Notes: a model not told the origin generated them from the letters alone. A stretch of DNA of 64,000 nt from Labia minor (GCA_963082975.1 OY720346.1:24918720-24982719); one strand, 5' to 3'. Shown: positions 46,153-57,984, numbered from the stretch's first letter. Translations and numbers: made by a program.

Positions 46153-46590
46153 ACTGTGGTTCCCAACCGGAGAGGGGAATCTAGGTTATAATGGGATCGA
46201 TAAATAAATGGGGAGGGGGGGGGCGATAATGAGTATTCAAAGGGGTGAGGATTAAAATTTTATTAAAAAATATTAATCTTGTTTTAACATTTTTTTGTAA
46301 TGAAATTATTAAAATGGATTAATTATTTTACTTCTTTGATTTTAAAAAAAATCTGTAAAAATGTACATTTTAACTATTTTTTATTTTTTTTAAGATTGAT
46401 CGAATAAAACTGGTTCAGTTGTTTTTATACGGTAATAAAATTGTTTAAAAAATAAAACTGCTTTATTATTTACACTTTAATTCAAATTAAAATAATGGCA
46501 TACTATGAAAATGAATTGGGGAGGGGGCGATAGGTAACAGTCAACCTCGAGAATGAGGCGATGAGCCACAAACCCGCTAATGCCTGATGT
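46153..46590. mobile_element. hAT-like relic
   Basis: The left end CTGTGGTTCCCAACCGGAGA matches the hAT pattern CAGTGGTTCCCAACC. An internal part at 46510-46570 (GGGGAGGGGGCGATAGG, AGTCAACCTCGAGAATGAGG, CGATGAGCCACAAA) should lead to the opposite end, but that end is lost. Confidence 0.5.
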
Positions 46591-46771
46591 TTAATTCTTT
46601 TAATTAAATATTATATATATAAATTATATTTAAATTTTATTTTTTTGTATTTGGTCGCGATCCCCCTCAAATTCCGTAGCTCATCCACTAACCTACGCCT
46701 AAGTATATGAAAATAATTTGAGAAATAAAAATTTATTTACATATAAACAGTATATAACTTTATGAAAACAA

Positions 46772-46775
<4 letters not shown>

Positions 46776-46811
<36 letters not shown>
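46776..46811. repeat. (TA)n microsatellite
   Basis: About 18 uninterrupted TA units. Confidence 0.95.
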
Positions 46812-46814
<3 letters not shown>

Positions 46815-47883
46815 AAATTAATAAAATTTGATTAAATTTAAGATATATTAGAAAAAAGGAATTCTCCTATTACCTAATATTTACATAAATAAGTGTATAA
46901 TTCTCCTTTTTTTATACCTATTTTCTTATCCTTTCCCATTTTTGGATATAGGTGAATGATTTTGAATAAAGAATAGATAGGATTTTTTAGGGTTTGGGAC
47001 GCGACTTCCTCAACTGGAGGCGAGGAAAAGTCGTGGCTTGCAGGGTTGCTTCCCTGAAGTGGACCTATCTTTATCGGAGTCATAAAGAGTGTCCACCCGC
47101 TACTCCTTTAATTCTCTTATTACCTAATATTTACCTAAATAAGTTTGAAATATAATCATTAAAGCCGAAGAAAATCTTAAAAAACCCGAAAAGCCTTGAA
47201 ATAATTTTAACAAATGTGTTCCCATAAAACCACATAATTAATTATAAAATTTTTGCATTTGAAAATTTATATAGGTAAAGTCACAATATTTTAGATTTAC
47301 TACAAATTACGAATAGTTTAAAAATACTGGTCTAAGTTGTTCACGTAGTGATATATACTCACAATTTACAAAAAGTTCTAATTAAGAATTCAGTATACCT
47401 ACAAAAACGATAGTAAAAAATTCTTCCAAAAGTCCATAAGTTATATTATTAAATTTCTAATAATGATATCCTCATTAAGAAACCATAAAGAAAACCCTGA
47501 TATTAAATGGTGTAAGGTATTCTAAGGTGTCTTTTTGAATTTCGAAGGATTCCTACAGTCGATTTATTTTTTTTTTTTGATTTTTTGTTTCGAACATATA
47601 ATCGCAGTTTCAGCTTAATAGAATCTTTTATTTGTTAAGGACAATTTTAAAGATTAGAAATGTTTTGCGAGTTAGTCGATTTTCTAATGTTCTTACTTCA
47701 TATTTTGGATGAAATATGGCATTGTGCTCTAAAAAATATGAAATTCTTTACAATAATTAAAAAATATTTTAACTGGTAGGTATAAGGCCATCGAAGAATC
47801 TCAAGAAGAAAAATTTAATTTAAATAAAAAATAAAATAAATAAATAAGAACAGTTCTACTCTCTCACAGTTTTATTCTTTATT
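46812..47883. other. Gene-free region
   Basis: A slightly GC-richer patch at 46985-47080 (GCGACTTCCTCAACTGGAGG) without an assignable frame; the rest is AT-rich. ATTACCTAATATTTACCTAA-type sequence occurs at both 46869 and 47117. Confidence 0.35.
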
Positions 47884-48181
47884 ACTGTAAAAATAAAGAT
47901 ATATGTTTGATAATTTTTTACATGAATAATGATTGTATAAAACTGCTATATATATAATTTCAACTTGATTGATTCGCTGAAATTACCAGAATTAATTTTT
48001 TAACACTGCAAATCTCACGCGTCAACATGTGACGTGGTGCCATCAACAAAAAGCCAAACATGCGCTGGTTTAATAAATATTATTTATTAATTTATAATTA
48101 ATTAAATTTAATTTAAATATAATATATTATGTTATTTAATCCTATTCAAATTGCGAGATAGTCGAGTGGAGACACTCCAGC
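47884..48181 (+). mobile_element. Helentron-like family A, copy 6 (5' truncated)
   Basis: Starts in the body at CTGTAAAAATAAAGATATAT and runs to GCGAGATAGT, hairpin TGGAG-ACA-CTCCA and the terminal GC. Confidence 0.85.
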
Positions 48182-48189
48182 TAATTTTT

Positions 48190-50091
48190 TTCTGATTATA
48201 AATCATTTGTTTTACATATATAAATTATACGCAACTCATTACCAAAAATTAGAGAAAAATTTTGAAATAAGAAATAACTTTTTGATTAGCCTCTAATCTG
48301 TTCATTAAATAAAATGGAAAAAATAAGCACAATTTTAATCAATTAATATGTCAATATATAAATCTAGATCTAATTATTAAATAAAAATAATTGTATTTAT
48401 AATCATGATTATTTTATTTTTATTCTACTAATACATTGATTTTTCAAAAGATCTTAATCTAAACTTTATTTTTTTCAATGAGCCAATTTAGATTATATAA
48501 TGTTGAAGTACCTCCTTATATTTGATCTGTCTAAATCAAACTCATAAACAAATTAAAAACAAACAAACAATAACAACATCTCGATTGAATGTCATGTCGT
48601 CTTCAGGGAAGAGCCTTCAAAGTATTGAAAAGAGTAATAGTCATGAAAAAAAAAACATGCGCTTGAAAACCTCAAGAGGTAAGCAGTCGAATGCTCCAAG
48701 GATAAAATTCACCTCTCCTCCCCATTCTCTTTCTATTTTTAATTTTCTTTTTTCTTTTTAATAAATAAATTATTTCCTGAAAGCGTCAATATTAATCCTT
48801 TCCTTATAATATATAATACCTCCATTTATTATAAATCATATTTTATATTTTCGAATAAATAAATATACATTTATTATGTTTATTACAGGTAATTAATTAT
48901 ATATTTAATTATAAAAAAAAATTTTTATTATATTTTGTAACATCAAAGAGCTTTGACCTTTACTTTTTATTACTCTATTTGTATAAATCAATTAATACAA
49001 AGAAAGGGTTACAACCGTTTTTCCATTAAATTTAAAAGGTAAAAAATTGAATATTGTATCTGAGGGGTTAAAAAATACCAAATGAATAGAACTCATATTC
49101 CTATATGAGTCATCATATACACGGTTAAAAGGATTTATCAATTTATATAAATATATCAAATCAAAGCAAACCTTAAAGATAATATATATTAATCTAAATA
49201 TTACGAAATAAATAAAGTTAAACACTTTTCTTTTATATATAATAATTTTATATAATAATATGATTTTTTGATACTTTTAATATACACAGAGCATCAAAAT
49301 ATTTCTTAAGTTTTCCATTCATCAAATCGTCCTTTCTATCTAAGAAATTTTAGTGTCAATAGGTAACATTCGGTGATATAATTTATTTGTTTTTTTTTTT
49401 TAAATAAATAATTGAACTTTCTTTGTCAAATACTTATTCACTAAATTTTTATTTGAATCAACTTATTCTTATTTATTTTTAATAATCTCCCAACTTGAGC
49501 CTCAATGTTTTTAATTCTTTAATAGAGCAGGGCTAGAATTTCTTATCATCATAATATTAGATAAGTCAAAGCATATCAAAAGATTTTTTTTAAGTTGACA
49601 TTCTTCATTTTTTTAAATATTTAGAATAGAAAAATACATTCTTTACTTATATATATATATAATTTTATAATAATAATAATATTAATAAGAATTTTTTCAT
49701 AAATATTTAGGAAGCCATTGATTAAAGTCACTTAAATCTTAAATCAACAAATAATATAAATGATTTAATTATGTATAAACTTTTTTAAAAAAATAATTCT
49801 GGTTAATAGATTTAATTTAATCTTGATTAATAGTTACAAGATATGATATATAAATTAATATAATATCTCTCTTATATATATATATAATTATATAGTATAA
49901 TTTATCTGGTAATTTATAGTAAGTTGATTCAATTGGAATCAATTAATCATTTTATATAAATAAATGATATTTTTTTATATGTAGAATTTATTGATTTATA
50001 GAGCATCTATCAATTTTAACCATTTTTGCATTTGAATTATATATTATATTTATTTTTGGTATATAATTATATATATGTATATGAGGGTAGT
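48190..50091. other. AT-rich gene-free region
   Basis: The frame at 48522-48761 has a biased composition and no family signature. No exon or transposon recognised. Confidence 0.4.
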
Positions 50092-50410
50092 TTGATAAAT
50101 CAGTGAAATGAAATATTTATTTTCGGCAAATAAGCGGTCAACATAGTCTTCTTTTAAGCTCGATAAATTTTGTCCACAGTTTTTACAATTTTTTTTATTT
50201 CTTTCAATTAATAGTTAAAAGTCCTCAAAAAAGGCATTTGTTTCATTCGATTCAAATCTGATACTGTCCAGACATTTCTTCAGATTTCGAAATAGCAAAT
50301 AGTCGCTGGAGCTAAATCTGGTGAATATGCTGCATGGGTTAGTTCGTAGCTCAATTTATGTTATTTTGCCATGGAGACTTCACTCGCTCAAATGATTGAC
50401 TGTGGGCAAT
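50092..50410 (-). mobile_element. Mariner-like relic (different family)
   Basis: A TA-flanked terminus TGAGGGTAGTTTGATAAAT at 50092. Minus-strand translation near 50290-50345 gives YELTHAAYSPDLAPATICYF, the mariner third-aspartate region with the Asp replaced by Thr. The remaining frame is broken and the other terminus is not found. Confidence 0.65.
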
Positions 50411-50480
50411 TGCGGCATCCGGATAACTTTTCAATGTTTAAATATTCATGAAAAAAAAAGCAAAATGTGCAGCATCGTAC

Positions 50481-50640
50481 ACGTGGCGGAAGTGAAACTT
50501 CTTAGAATCTAGAGAATAAGAGAAATTTTAGTTGAGAGTGTGAGTGAGAGAGAAATAGAGAAAAATAAAGGGATCATTTCGAAAGACATATAACAGTATA
50601 AAATTTTCGTAACAAATATTCGCTTTATTATTATTATTAT
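50481..50640 (-). promoter_or_regulatory. Putative Helentron 3' terminal segment with GAAGT/ACTTC hairpin
   Basis: Downstream of the endonuclease ORF on the minus strand, a hairpin GAAGT-TTC-ACTTC (about 50486-50498) is preceded by ATTCTAA. The same AAGAAGTTTCACTTC preceded by CTAA occurs at about 52658, with loosely matching upstream sequence (TTACGAAA.TTT, CACTCTC, TCAAC). This would be the structured 3' end expected after a Helentron coding region. Confidence 0.4.
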
Positions 50641-51489
50641 CTACTCTATCATCATATCTACATTGCCTGTACTATTGTCGGTTGGTGCTTCAATTGGTAA
50701 TACTGATATTAATGGCTTGTGATAACTAAAATAAGATATATATGTTCGTGATTCTATATTTTCTATATAACGTGTAAAAACAGCATCTATTGTAGTTCCA
50801 GATTTTGTTGTTGATTCCTTGGGATCGTTATTTAGAAGCAGACCAAATGTTTCTCGAAGAAAGTTGATCAACGGCAACGAATCATCAGATCCAAAATTTA
50901 CATTAAAATCTCCCCCGAGAATTAGAGGGATTTTATCTTCGCCTCGTCCAAGTGCATTAGCACCTGTGTGGCTATAAACCAGTAGTGAACGGTGTATGAA
51001 ATAAATAATATCGTCTAAATTTTGATTTGGTGAGATATAGATGGCTGCGATGACAATAATTTTTCCATTGTGAGTTTGACATTCTGCAATGCAAACATCG
51101 CCAACTGGTGTCACCGTTGATGAATATGACAGTGACTGCCTTGCAATAATTTCCATGTTTGGTGTAACGATATTTACAGTGTCATGTTGATTGTGGTAGA
51201 TTGCAACACCTCCTGCTCTAACATTCGGTCGCTTGTATTTGATGACACAATTAAAATTTGGTATGCTAACATCTTCGGCATCGTTTAACCAAGTTTCGGA
51301 CAGAAGTACAATGTTGGATTTGCGGATGATAGTGTCTGTTAAATCGGCGGCATGTGCTCGTAGGCTCTGGCAATTAAGAATGTACAGAGTTAATGCTCTA
51401 CGCTGAGATATGAAATCGATTATTTGTTTATCGACGGTTTGAAGTCTGTTTAATGAAAGTCTCCGAAATTCATCTTGTAAATGAGACAT
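50641..51489 (-). CDS. APE-type endonuclease ORF, probable Helentron C-terminal domain
   Basis: 282 residues forming one endonuclease/exonuclease/phosphatase-fold domain. Motifs are TLYILNCQSLRAHAADLTD, IVLLSETWLND (catalytic Glu), RAGGVAIYHNQ, IVIAAIYISPNQN, LILGGDFNVNFGSDD (Asp/Asn), GTTIDAVFTR and a final SYFSYHKPLIS with the His. A stop follows 25 residues after that motif and no reverse transcriptase lies downstream, unlike LINEs, where RT follows. From family knowledge, autonomous Helentrons carry such an endonuclease at the C-terminus of a Rep-helicase protein. The leading MSHLQDEFRRLSLNRL could be the linker from a lost helicase. Upstream DNA (51490-52240) is an AT-rich tandem repeat with no helicase. 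The frame is undamaged. Alternative: 3'-deleted LINE endonuclease. Confidence 0.7.
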   Translation of the reverse strand: MSHLQDEFRRLSLNRLQTVDKQIIDFISQRRALTLYILNCQSLRAHAADLTDTIIRKSNIVLLSETWLNDAEDVSIPNFNCVIKYKRPNVRAGGVAIYHNQHDTVNIVTPNMEIIARQSLSYSSTVTPVGDVCIAECQTHNGKIIVIAAIYISPNQNLDDIIYFIHRSLLVYSHTGANALGRGEDKIPLILGGDFNVNFGSDDSLPLINFLRETFGLLLNNDPKESTTKSGTTIDAVFTRYIENIESRTYISYFSYHKPLISVLPIEAPTDNSTGNVDMMIE

Positions 51490-51507
51490 ACTGACTGATG
51501 CTCGTCA

Positions 51508-52238
51508 ATTCAAAAAAACTTAGCTATAATATTTGACATATGATAAGGTTAATTACAATTTTTTAATAGACATCCTTAATAAATAGAAAAATAATAATTT
51601 TTAAATAATATAAATAATATTTAATTTAAAATAATATTTAATTATAAATTTATAAATTATAAATTTAAAATAATATTTAATTATAAATAATATTTATAAA
51701 TAATATTTAATTATAATCTAATCAAAGAAAATAAAAGTTTGAATCTATTTGATAGTTGATCTTTTTACATATAATTAATCTCAAATTAAATATTTTTTAA
51801 TATTAAAAAAAAATAACAAATTTCATATGTATATTTATTTTTATAAATGTTTAGGCAAATTTTGAAATTAATATATATTTAAATTCAAATTGTATTTAAT
51901 TGCGATATCTACTGGAAAAATTCAAAAAAACTTAGCTATAATATTTGACATATGATAAGGTTAATTACAATTTTTTAATAGACATCCTTAATATATAGAA
52001 AAATAATAATTTTTAAATAATATAAATAATATTTAATTATAATCTAATCAAAGAAAATAAAAGTTTGAATCTATTTGATAGTTGATCTTTTTACATATAA
52101 TTAATCTCAAATTAAATATTTTTTAATATTAAAAAAAAATAACAAATTTCATATGTATATTTATTTTTATAAATGTTTAGGCAAATTTTGAAATTAATAT
52201 ATATTTAAATTCAAATTGTATTTAATTGCGATATCTAC
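51508..52238. repeat. Direct tandem duplication of an AT-rich unit
   Basis: Copy 1 is at about 51508-51917 and copy 2 at about 51921-52238. Both start ATTCAAAAAAACTTAGCTAT and end TTGCGATATCTACTGGA. Copy 1 carries about 90 bp of extra TTTAATTATAAA-type expansion. The copies otherwise differ at very few positions, so the event is recent. It lies directly upstream of the endonuclease ORF start. Confidence 0.9.
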
Positions 52239-52387
52239 TGGACAAGGTGGAGATCTTGCCCTCTTTTGATCATAAGTCATACTAATTTTTAATTCTTTGA
52301 CCCAGTAGAGGCTGAGAAATATTATTCCGCGTCAACGTACTCGCGCGCATGCGCGCCATGGACTTTGGACCTAGCGAGTGGGTATTA

Positions 52388-52520
52388 GAACGAAAGATCG
52401 CACAAAAGGGAGACGCAGATAGCCTCTTTCTCAAGAACGAAAGACCGCACAAAAGGGAGACGCAGATAGCCTCTTTCTCAAGAACGAAAGACCGCACAAA
52501 AGGGAGACGCAGATAGAGGC
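52388..52520. repeat. 47-bp tandem repeat, almost three units
   Basis: Units start GAACGAAAGA at 52388, 52435 and 52482, each continuing CGCACAAAAGGGAGACGCAG. The third ends in GATAGAGGCTATCTC, a short palindrome. Preceded by CGCGCGCATGCGCGC (about 52340). Confidence 0.9.
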
Positions 52521-52549
52521 TATCTCATTCCCACTCGTTATATCTATAT

Positions 52550-52618
52550 CTTTTTTCTCTCTTGCGTTACGAAATTTCAATTTTTTTCTCTCTTGCGTTA
52601 CGAAATTTCAATTTTTCA
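52550..52618. repeat. Two copies of a 32-bp unit
   Basis: TTCTCTCTTGCGTTACGAAA followed by TTTCAATTTT occurs twice in tandem. Together with the 47-bp array and the GAAGTTTCACTTC hairpin at about 52661, this region (about 52260-52690) may be a further Helentron-like element. Confidence 0.75.
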
Positions 52619-52689
52619 ATTCACTCTCCATTCTCAACCAAATGTCAGGACGCCGCTAAAGAAGTTTCACTTCAATATTGTAAACATAC

Positions 52690-53575
52690 TTGTACAGTAG
52701 TATATTAATAGATGGTAGTTGACAGGATTAATAATGAATTTAATGTTATTGCATATAATATTAAAAAAATCATTGATTTATTAAGTTGCTCTCGTATAAA
52801 TTTGAAATAAATGAATTTTTTTTCAAATTGAAAGGGATCGATTTCTTGTTCTTAAATTAGATGGACCAGCATATTATTAATAAGTCCAGCTACTTGTTTA
52901 ATATTTTTATATAAATCCTAATAACACAATTTAAATGATGAATTAAATGGTGTAGATTCATACACGTTCACCCACATACAAACATATTATAATGCAAAAA
53001 AATGATATTTTTTTTTAAAAATTGAAATAAAACATATTCCAATGGAAAGTTTAATAATTTTGTTATTGTTTTTTTACGATATTCCTTTGATTGTTTTTAT
53101 TTTCACTTTATTTTGGTTAATAAACCTCGGCATAATTCTAAATTACCATCCGATGCGTAGGTGGAATTCAAATGAATGGGGGCCCACGTATTTTTTAGCA
53201 GGTGAATGGGTCACATGCTGACTGCTGACAGCAAACACCTACGATTGGTTACCTACGCAAAACAACCACCACCCATTCATTCATTCAATCCGTTCGAAAA
53301 CATCAAAACATTCCAATTAGCTTCTCTTTAGAAAAGAAGCATCTTGTTTATAAGATACACTTTCTTGCTCAGCACGAAAGGAATTAACTATTTATCTGTC
53401 GACCATTAAAACATCCTTTTGAGGTAATTTACCTGACAAACGAAAAGATTTTTTGTTTTTTTTAATGTTTTTATAAAATTATTTTGTAACTATGTTTACT
53501 GTCCTAAATAGAAAAGTGTTTATATTGAATTGTTTGAAGGCTCCCAAAATTATTATATTTAGGACATATTATGAT
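52690..53575. other. Gene-free region with a complex patch at 53140-53435
   Basis: The patch (CCATCCGATGCGTAGGTGG, GGGGGCCCACG, ATTGGTTACCTACGC, then CATTCATTCATTCAATCC) is GC-richer than its flanks and ends near a donor-like TTGAGGTAATTT. It could be a promoter or non-coding exon; not assignable. The rest is AT-rich. Confidence 0.3.
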
Positions 53576-54070
53576 ATCGGGCCTACCTTTATATCTCCGC
53601 GTTATTCTGGATCATCGGGCGGGTGGCATCCTTCGAAGTAATCCCCACTTGATTGAATAACACAGTTCCAGCGATGTTTCCACTTCTCGAAACAATCCTG
53701 GAACTCGCTTTTAGGGATGGTCTTGAGTACGCTCGTTGCATTATTTTGGACCGTTTTGTTATCGAATCGCTTTCTTTTGAGTGGTTTTTTGAGTTTTGGA
53801 AACAGCCAAAAGGCACAAGGGGCTATGTCGGGAAGGTACGGTGGTTGTCGAAGCAATGTGATACTGTGTTTACTCAGAAAGTGCTGCATAAGATTCGATG
53901 AATGCGCTGGCGCATTATCGTGATGGAGAAGCCAGTCACCACTTGACCAAAAGTGCGGGCGTTTTTTTCTCACTGTTTCAAAATTTGAACGTAGTATTCT
54001 TTATTGATTGTCTGACCTCTCGGTGCATATTCGTGGTGCACAACACCTTCACAATCGAAGAAAACGAGAA
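53576..54070 (-). pseudogene. Mariner transposase remnant with catalytic substitution
   Basis: Minus strand: LVFFDCEGVVHHEYAPRGQ (first catalytic Asp), INKEYYVQILKQ then a stop. In another frame LLHHDNAPAHSS (second Asp) and QPPYLPDIAPCAFWLFPKL follow. The residue 35 after the second Asp, normally the third catalytic Asp, is Ala. The C-terminal frame is open to 53602. The N-terminal DNA-binding region is missing; at 54071 the sequence joins a family A fragment. Confidence 0.85.
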
Positions 54071-54230
54071 GATGTGGTGCCATCAACAAAGAGCCAAACA
54101 CGCACTGGTTTAATAAATATTATTTATTAATTTTAATTTATACTTCATAAATAATTCAATTTAATTTAAATATAATATATGTTATTTAATCCAATTCAAA
54201 AGGCGAGATAGTCGAGTGGAGACACTCCAG
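54071..54230 (+). mobile_element. Helentron-like family A, copy 7 (short 3' fragment)
   Basis: GATGTGGTGCCATCAACAAA through to GGCGAGATAGT, hairpin TGGAG-ACA-CTCCA, end GT. Fused directly to the mariner relic on its left. Confidence 0.85.
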
Positions 54231-54244
54231 TTTATTTAATTTAA

Positions 54245-54385
54245 TGTTTAGGGTCTCCAGAACAAATTAATCGATTTCACATAAAAATCTATGGTAAAAC
54301 GATGATCGGTTAACGAACATTTCGGATAGCGAACATAGTCTTGGAACGGATTATGTTCGTTAACCGATCACCCATTGTACTAGTA
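54245..54385. mobile_element. Tigger/pogo-like relic with internal 17-bp inverted repeat
   Basis: GATCGGTTAACGAACAT at 54304-54320 and its exact reverse complement at 54353-54369, with GGATAGCGAACA and GGAACGGATTATG between: the usual look of pogo/Tigger-type termini (GGTTAACGAACATTTCGGAT). No transposase. Confidence 0.6.
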
Positions 54386-54389
54386 TATT

Positions 54390-55891
54390 GTGATGAGATT
54401 TAAAGTTAAGCAACAACTTTTCTTGCACTTTTCTTTTTTAATTTAAATCTTAAAATTTATATGATAATGGAGTTATTTTTTCTATATACCTAAATTATTT
54501 TAAAATTTAAATGAAATATTTACAAGTATATGCGGATATAATAAAAAATATTTATAATCCCTCTGGTCATGCAATTTTCTATATGATTTATCTATAAGCT
54601 TGATTTATCATGCGCTATAGAATTTTTTTTAAAGGAGATTAGATTTGAAAAACATTCCTTTAAAGTAGAAAGATATTGAATAGCTCGACTTTTTATCAGG
54701 ATATATATTGAAATAGTGCATTGAATAAGAAATCTGAAACGATATATTAACGCTTAGAATCTTTCTGCGAATTAGAAAGGAACAATAAAGAAGGGATAAT
54801 CTATTATCCGCAAATGTTTTTCGTTTAAAATTAGTATTCACGATTCTATTTAATTCTATTTTTTTTAATTAATTACAATGACTTGATAGATTTATATTTA
54901 AAGATGATTTTTTCCTTAAAGAAACCCTCATCACTTGTCTAGGGAGAGGATTTTTTATAATTCTCACCTGTAGAATTAGTCTGTTAGCATACCTGCATTC
55001 ATTACATACATAACAATTAATACATTAAGTTAAGAACATCCATGGAGAATATCCGGTTGAAGGTTAAATTAATTATATTAGTCCAACAAGTCATTAGCAT
55101 CAAATAAATTATCAAGCAACATTTAAAATATTCATATCGTTTCTTCATAAATTTACTCCAATAATTTAAATAAATTCAAAATTTTCTTAATTTTTATACT
55201 TAAATAATTGATTAAAATAATCCAAACTTATAATAATACAGATAAGTTCAAATTATTTTTTTATATTTTCAGACAAAAATCAACCAATGAAAAATAAAAT
55301 TTTTTTTAGAATTTAATATAAAAAAAGTGTAAAAAACATAAGGTGAATGTCTAAATTTTATTCAAAAATTATATTTTAATATTTTATTTTTGGTTAGATT
55401 TTTTTGTAGATATGAAAATAATTCAAATATTCAAAATATTCAAATATATCTATTCTCCAGCCTAAGAAATATTCAATTAAAAAGAAAATCAGTTTCTGTT
55501 TTATAAAATATCCCAAAATTCAAATAAACTTATTTTTGTTATGTACTTTTTCCATTCTACCCCAAAAAATGCTATTAAACTTTAGTAACAAGTTGAAAAG
55601 TTATTTTTTTTCAGAATGGTATTACTTATAGAAGTTTAGAATGAATTTCAACAAAATAACTCTTTTGTATATAATAAAATATCAGAAATTTTGTACATTA
55701 TTTCAAAGATTATTTCAACTTTATATATTTCCAATCAAAAAATAATAAAATATTTTTAAGAGGTATAATGAAATGTAATTACTAGCCCGTTTTAGTATTT
55801 ACTCTCTCAAAATCAAGCCTTAAACCAATAAGAAACTGGCGTGTAGCTAAAGATAAATTAAACCAATTAACAAATAAATATTTTAATAATT
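54390..55891. other. AT-rich gene-free region
   Basis: No exon or transposon recognised. Confidence 0.4.
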
Positions 55892-56775
55892 CTATCTATC
55901 TCTGTGACTCTACGGAACTCGAAAGTTCTTGGCAGCAGCAACCACACCTCTCCAAGTATTCCTATTCTGAGCCACAACCTTCCAGTCCCTATCCTCTCCC
56001 ATCTCTCTTACATCCTTCCCACATTATCCACCCACCCACCGTGTCCTTGGTCTTCCAAGAGGACGTTTCCCACTCGGTCTCCCTACCAATATATTTTTTG
56101 CCATTCTATCTTCTCCCATTCTAACCACATGTCCTGCCCACCGTAGCCTTCTCGATTTTATAATTCTAACTATATCTGGAGATGCATAGAGGTCATGCAA
56201 TTCCTCGTTATGCAATCTTCGCCATTCCCCGGTGACCTCATCTTTCTTTGGCTCATAAAGGCTTCGCAGAATCCTATTCTCAAATACTCTAAATCTACTC
56301 TCGTCACCTAAGGCCATAGGCCATGCCTCACATCCATATAATATAATCGGTAAAATAATTGTTTTATATATTTTAACTTTTATCCCCTTTGATAATAATT
56401 TTGATGCGATAAGCCCCTTTATTGCATGATAACAGGCGTTTCCCGATTGTAACCTCGTTTTAAACTCATCTCGAATATTATTATCTTTCGTTATCACAGA
56501 TCCTAAGTATTTAAATTTTTCTACATTTTCAAATTCTATATCTTGTATATTAAGATTTTGTGTGTTAATACTATTCCTCTCTGTTACTAAATACTTTGTC
56601 TTAGCATTATTAATTTCTAGTCCCACCACTTTTCCTGCTTCAATTAATTTTTCTACGCTATCTATAATTGCAATTGCCGAATCTCCTATTATATTTAAGT
56701 CGTCTGCGTAACCTAATACCTGAATTTTTTGTTTAATTTGATTCCGTTTGACCTTTCCCCAATTTGTCTAATTAC
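55892..56775 (-). pseudogene. RTE-like LINE fragment: reverse transcriptase second half
   Basis: On the minus strand the frame is open from about 56775 with reverse transcriptase motif C (QVLGYADDLNIIGDS), then KVVGLEINNAKTKYLV and FKYLGSVITKDNNI. A C-terminal tail follows (ILYGCEAWPMALGDESRFRV, WRRLHNEELHDLYASPDIVR, RRLRWAGHVVRMGEDRMAKN, GRPSGKRPLGRPRTRW). A frameshift in a GGGTGGGTGG run near 56030 gives a premature stop after RTRWVGG. In the shifted frame the natural tail continues to AAAKNFRVP and a stop at about 55912. Endonuclease and the first half of RT are missing, an ordinary 5' truncation. Confidence 0.85.
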
Positions 56776-57984
56776 ATAATAATACATACATACATTTTAA
56801 TAATAATCATTACATCATGGAAATCTATATTTCTCAATAATTATCTATCACATTATATATATGCAGTTTTCATAAATTTTGTTTTAATATTGTAGTTAAT
56901 ATTATTATTCGTTGTGTTAAATGTAAAATTGCTTTTTAAGAAGGAAAAACGTTGGATGACAGGGTTTAGTAATTAGTATTTAAATTAAAATAAGATGTTA
57001 ATTTCTTTGAAAAATTAATAACTATCCAATATAACTGTAATTTATTATTATAGGAAGGTGACAAGACGAGGCAGTAATAATCTAGCAAAGAAGTTCAAGA
57101 TAAATTAGATAAATTAACAATCAACAATTTTTTCTGTCGATTAATTAATTATTCAAATATACTTGTTTTAATTTTATAAAAATATATTTTAATAATCCCA
57201 ATCTCCTGTGATATGAAAAAAAAAATATTGAAATGATTTATATATAGGTAGTCTATCACATTTGAAGAATTAAATTTTAATTTTGCAAATTAAAAATAAA
57301 AGTAATTTTACTTATTTTTTTTTTATAAATACATTTAAAATATTTAATCTTCATAAGAAAAAAACGACATCTCTCAATACAACCACACGAAATAAAAAAA
57401 ATTCATCGACACGCAATCTTTAAAAGATTCTCCCTAAAATAAAAAAAATAAATACTTTAAGATTCAAGTCTTAAAATTACCATAAATTAAGATTAAAAAT
57501 ATAGGAAAAAAGAATGTTTGGGCTGATTGGATGCCCGACGGTGGTCGCTAATTATAACTGTTTAATATTCCAAAGATCAAACGCCATGGTATTTTTTTCC
57601 ATTTCTTTAGAAAAATTAATGTTACATTAGAATGATCCTAAATAAAAAAAGAAAAAAACATATGACCTTCACAATGTAGGTATTTTCATGTCACAATGAA
57701 TATCAAATTAATCCTTTTGTCTTTTTTTGCTGCTGGCTGGTTTCCTGCTTTTTCTGTTCACTCTTGAGTTTGTTCTTTTCAAACCATGTTGATGGTTGGC
57801 TGACTCTGCAATCCAATCCATGAATATGATCGTATTTTATTTGCAACTCGATTGAAGATTCATTTCTCCATTCAAATAGAATACCTTTACCACCAATACC
57901 ACCAATAACCAATTGGAAAATATTTCATTTTTTATTTATTTTTTATATTTTATAAAAGAGGAAATAGTTCAATATTACCATAAA
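56776..57984. other. AT-rich gene-free region
   Basis: The frame at 57703-57912 (minus, Lys/Gln-rich) shows no family signature. Nothing else recognised. Confidence 0.4.

Noticed and set aside
50641-51489. Endonuclease ORF as a cellular AP endonuclease
   Set aside because: The sequence motifs (NCQSLRAH, SETWL, SYFSYHKP) are of the transposon-borne type and the ORF is intronless amid transposon debris.
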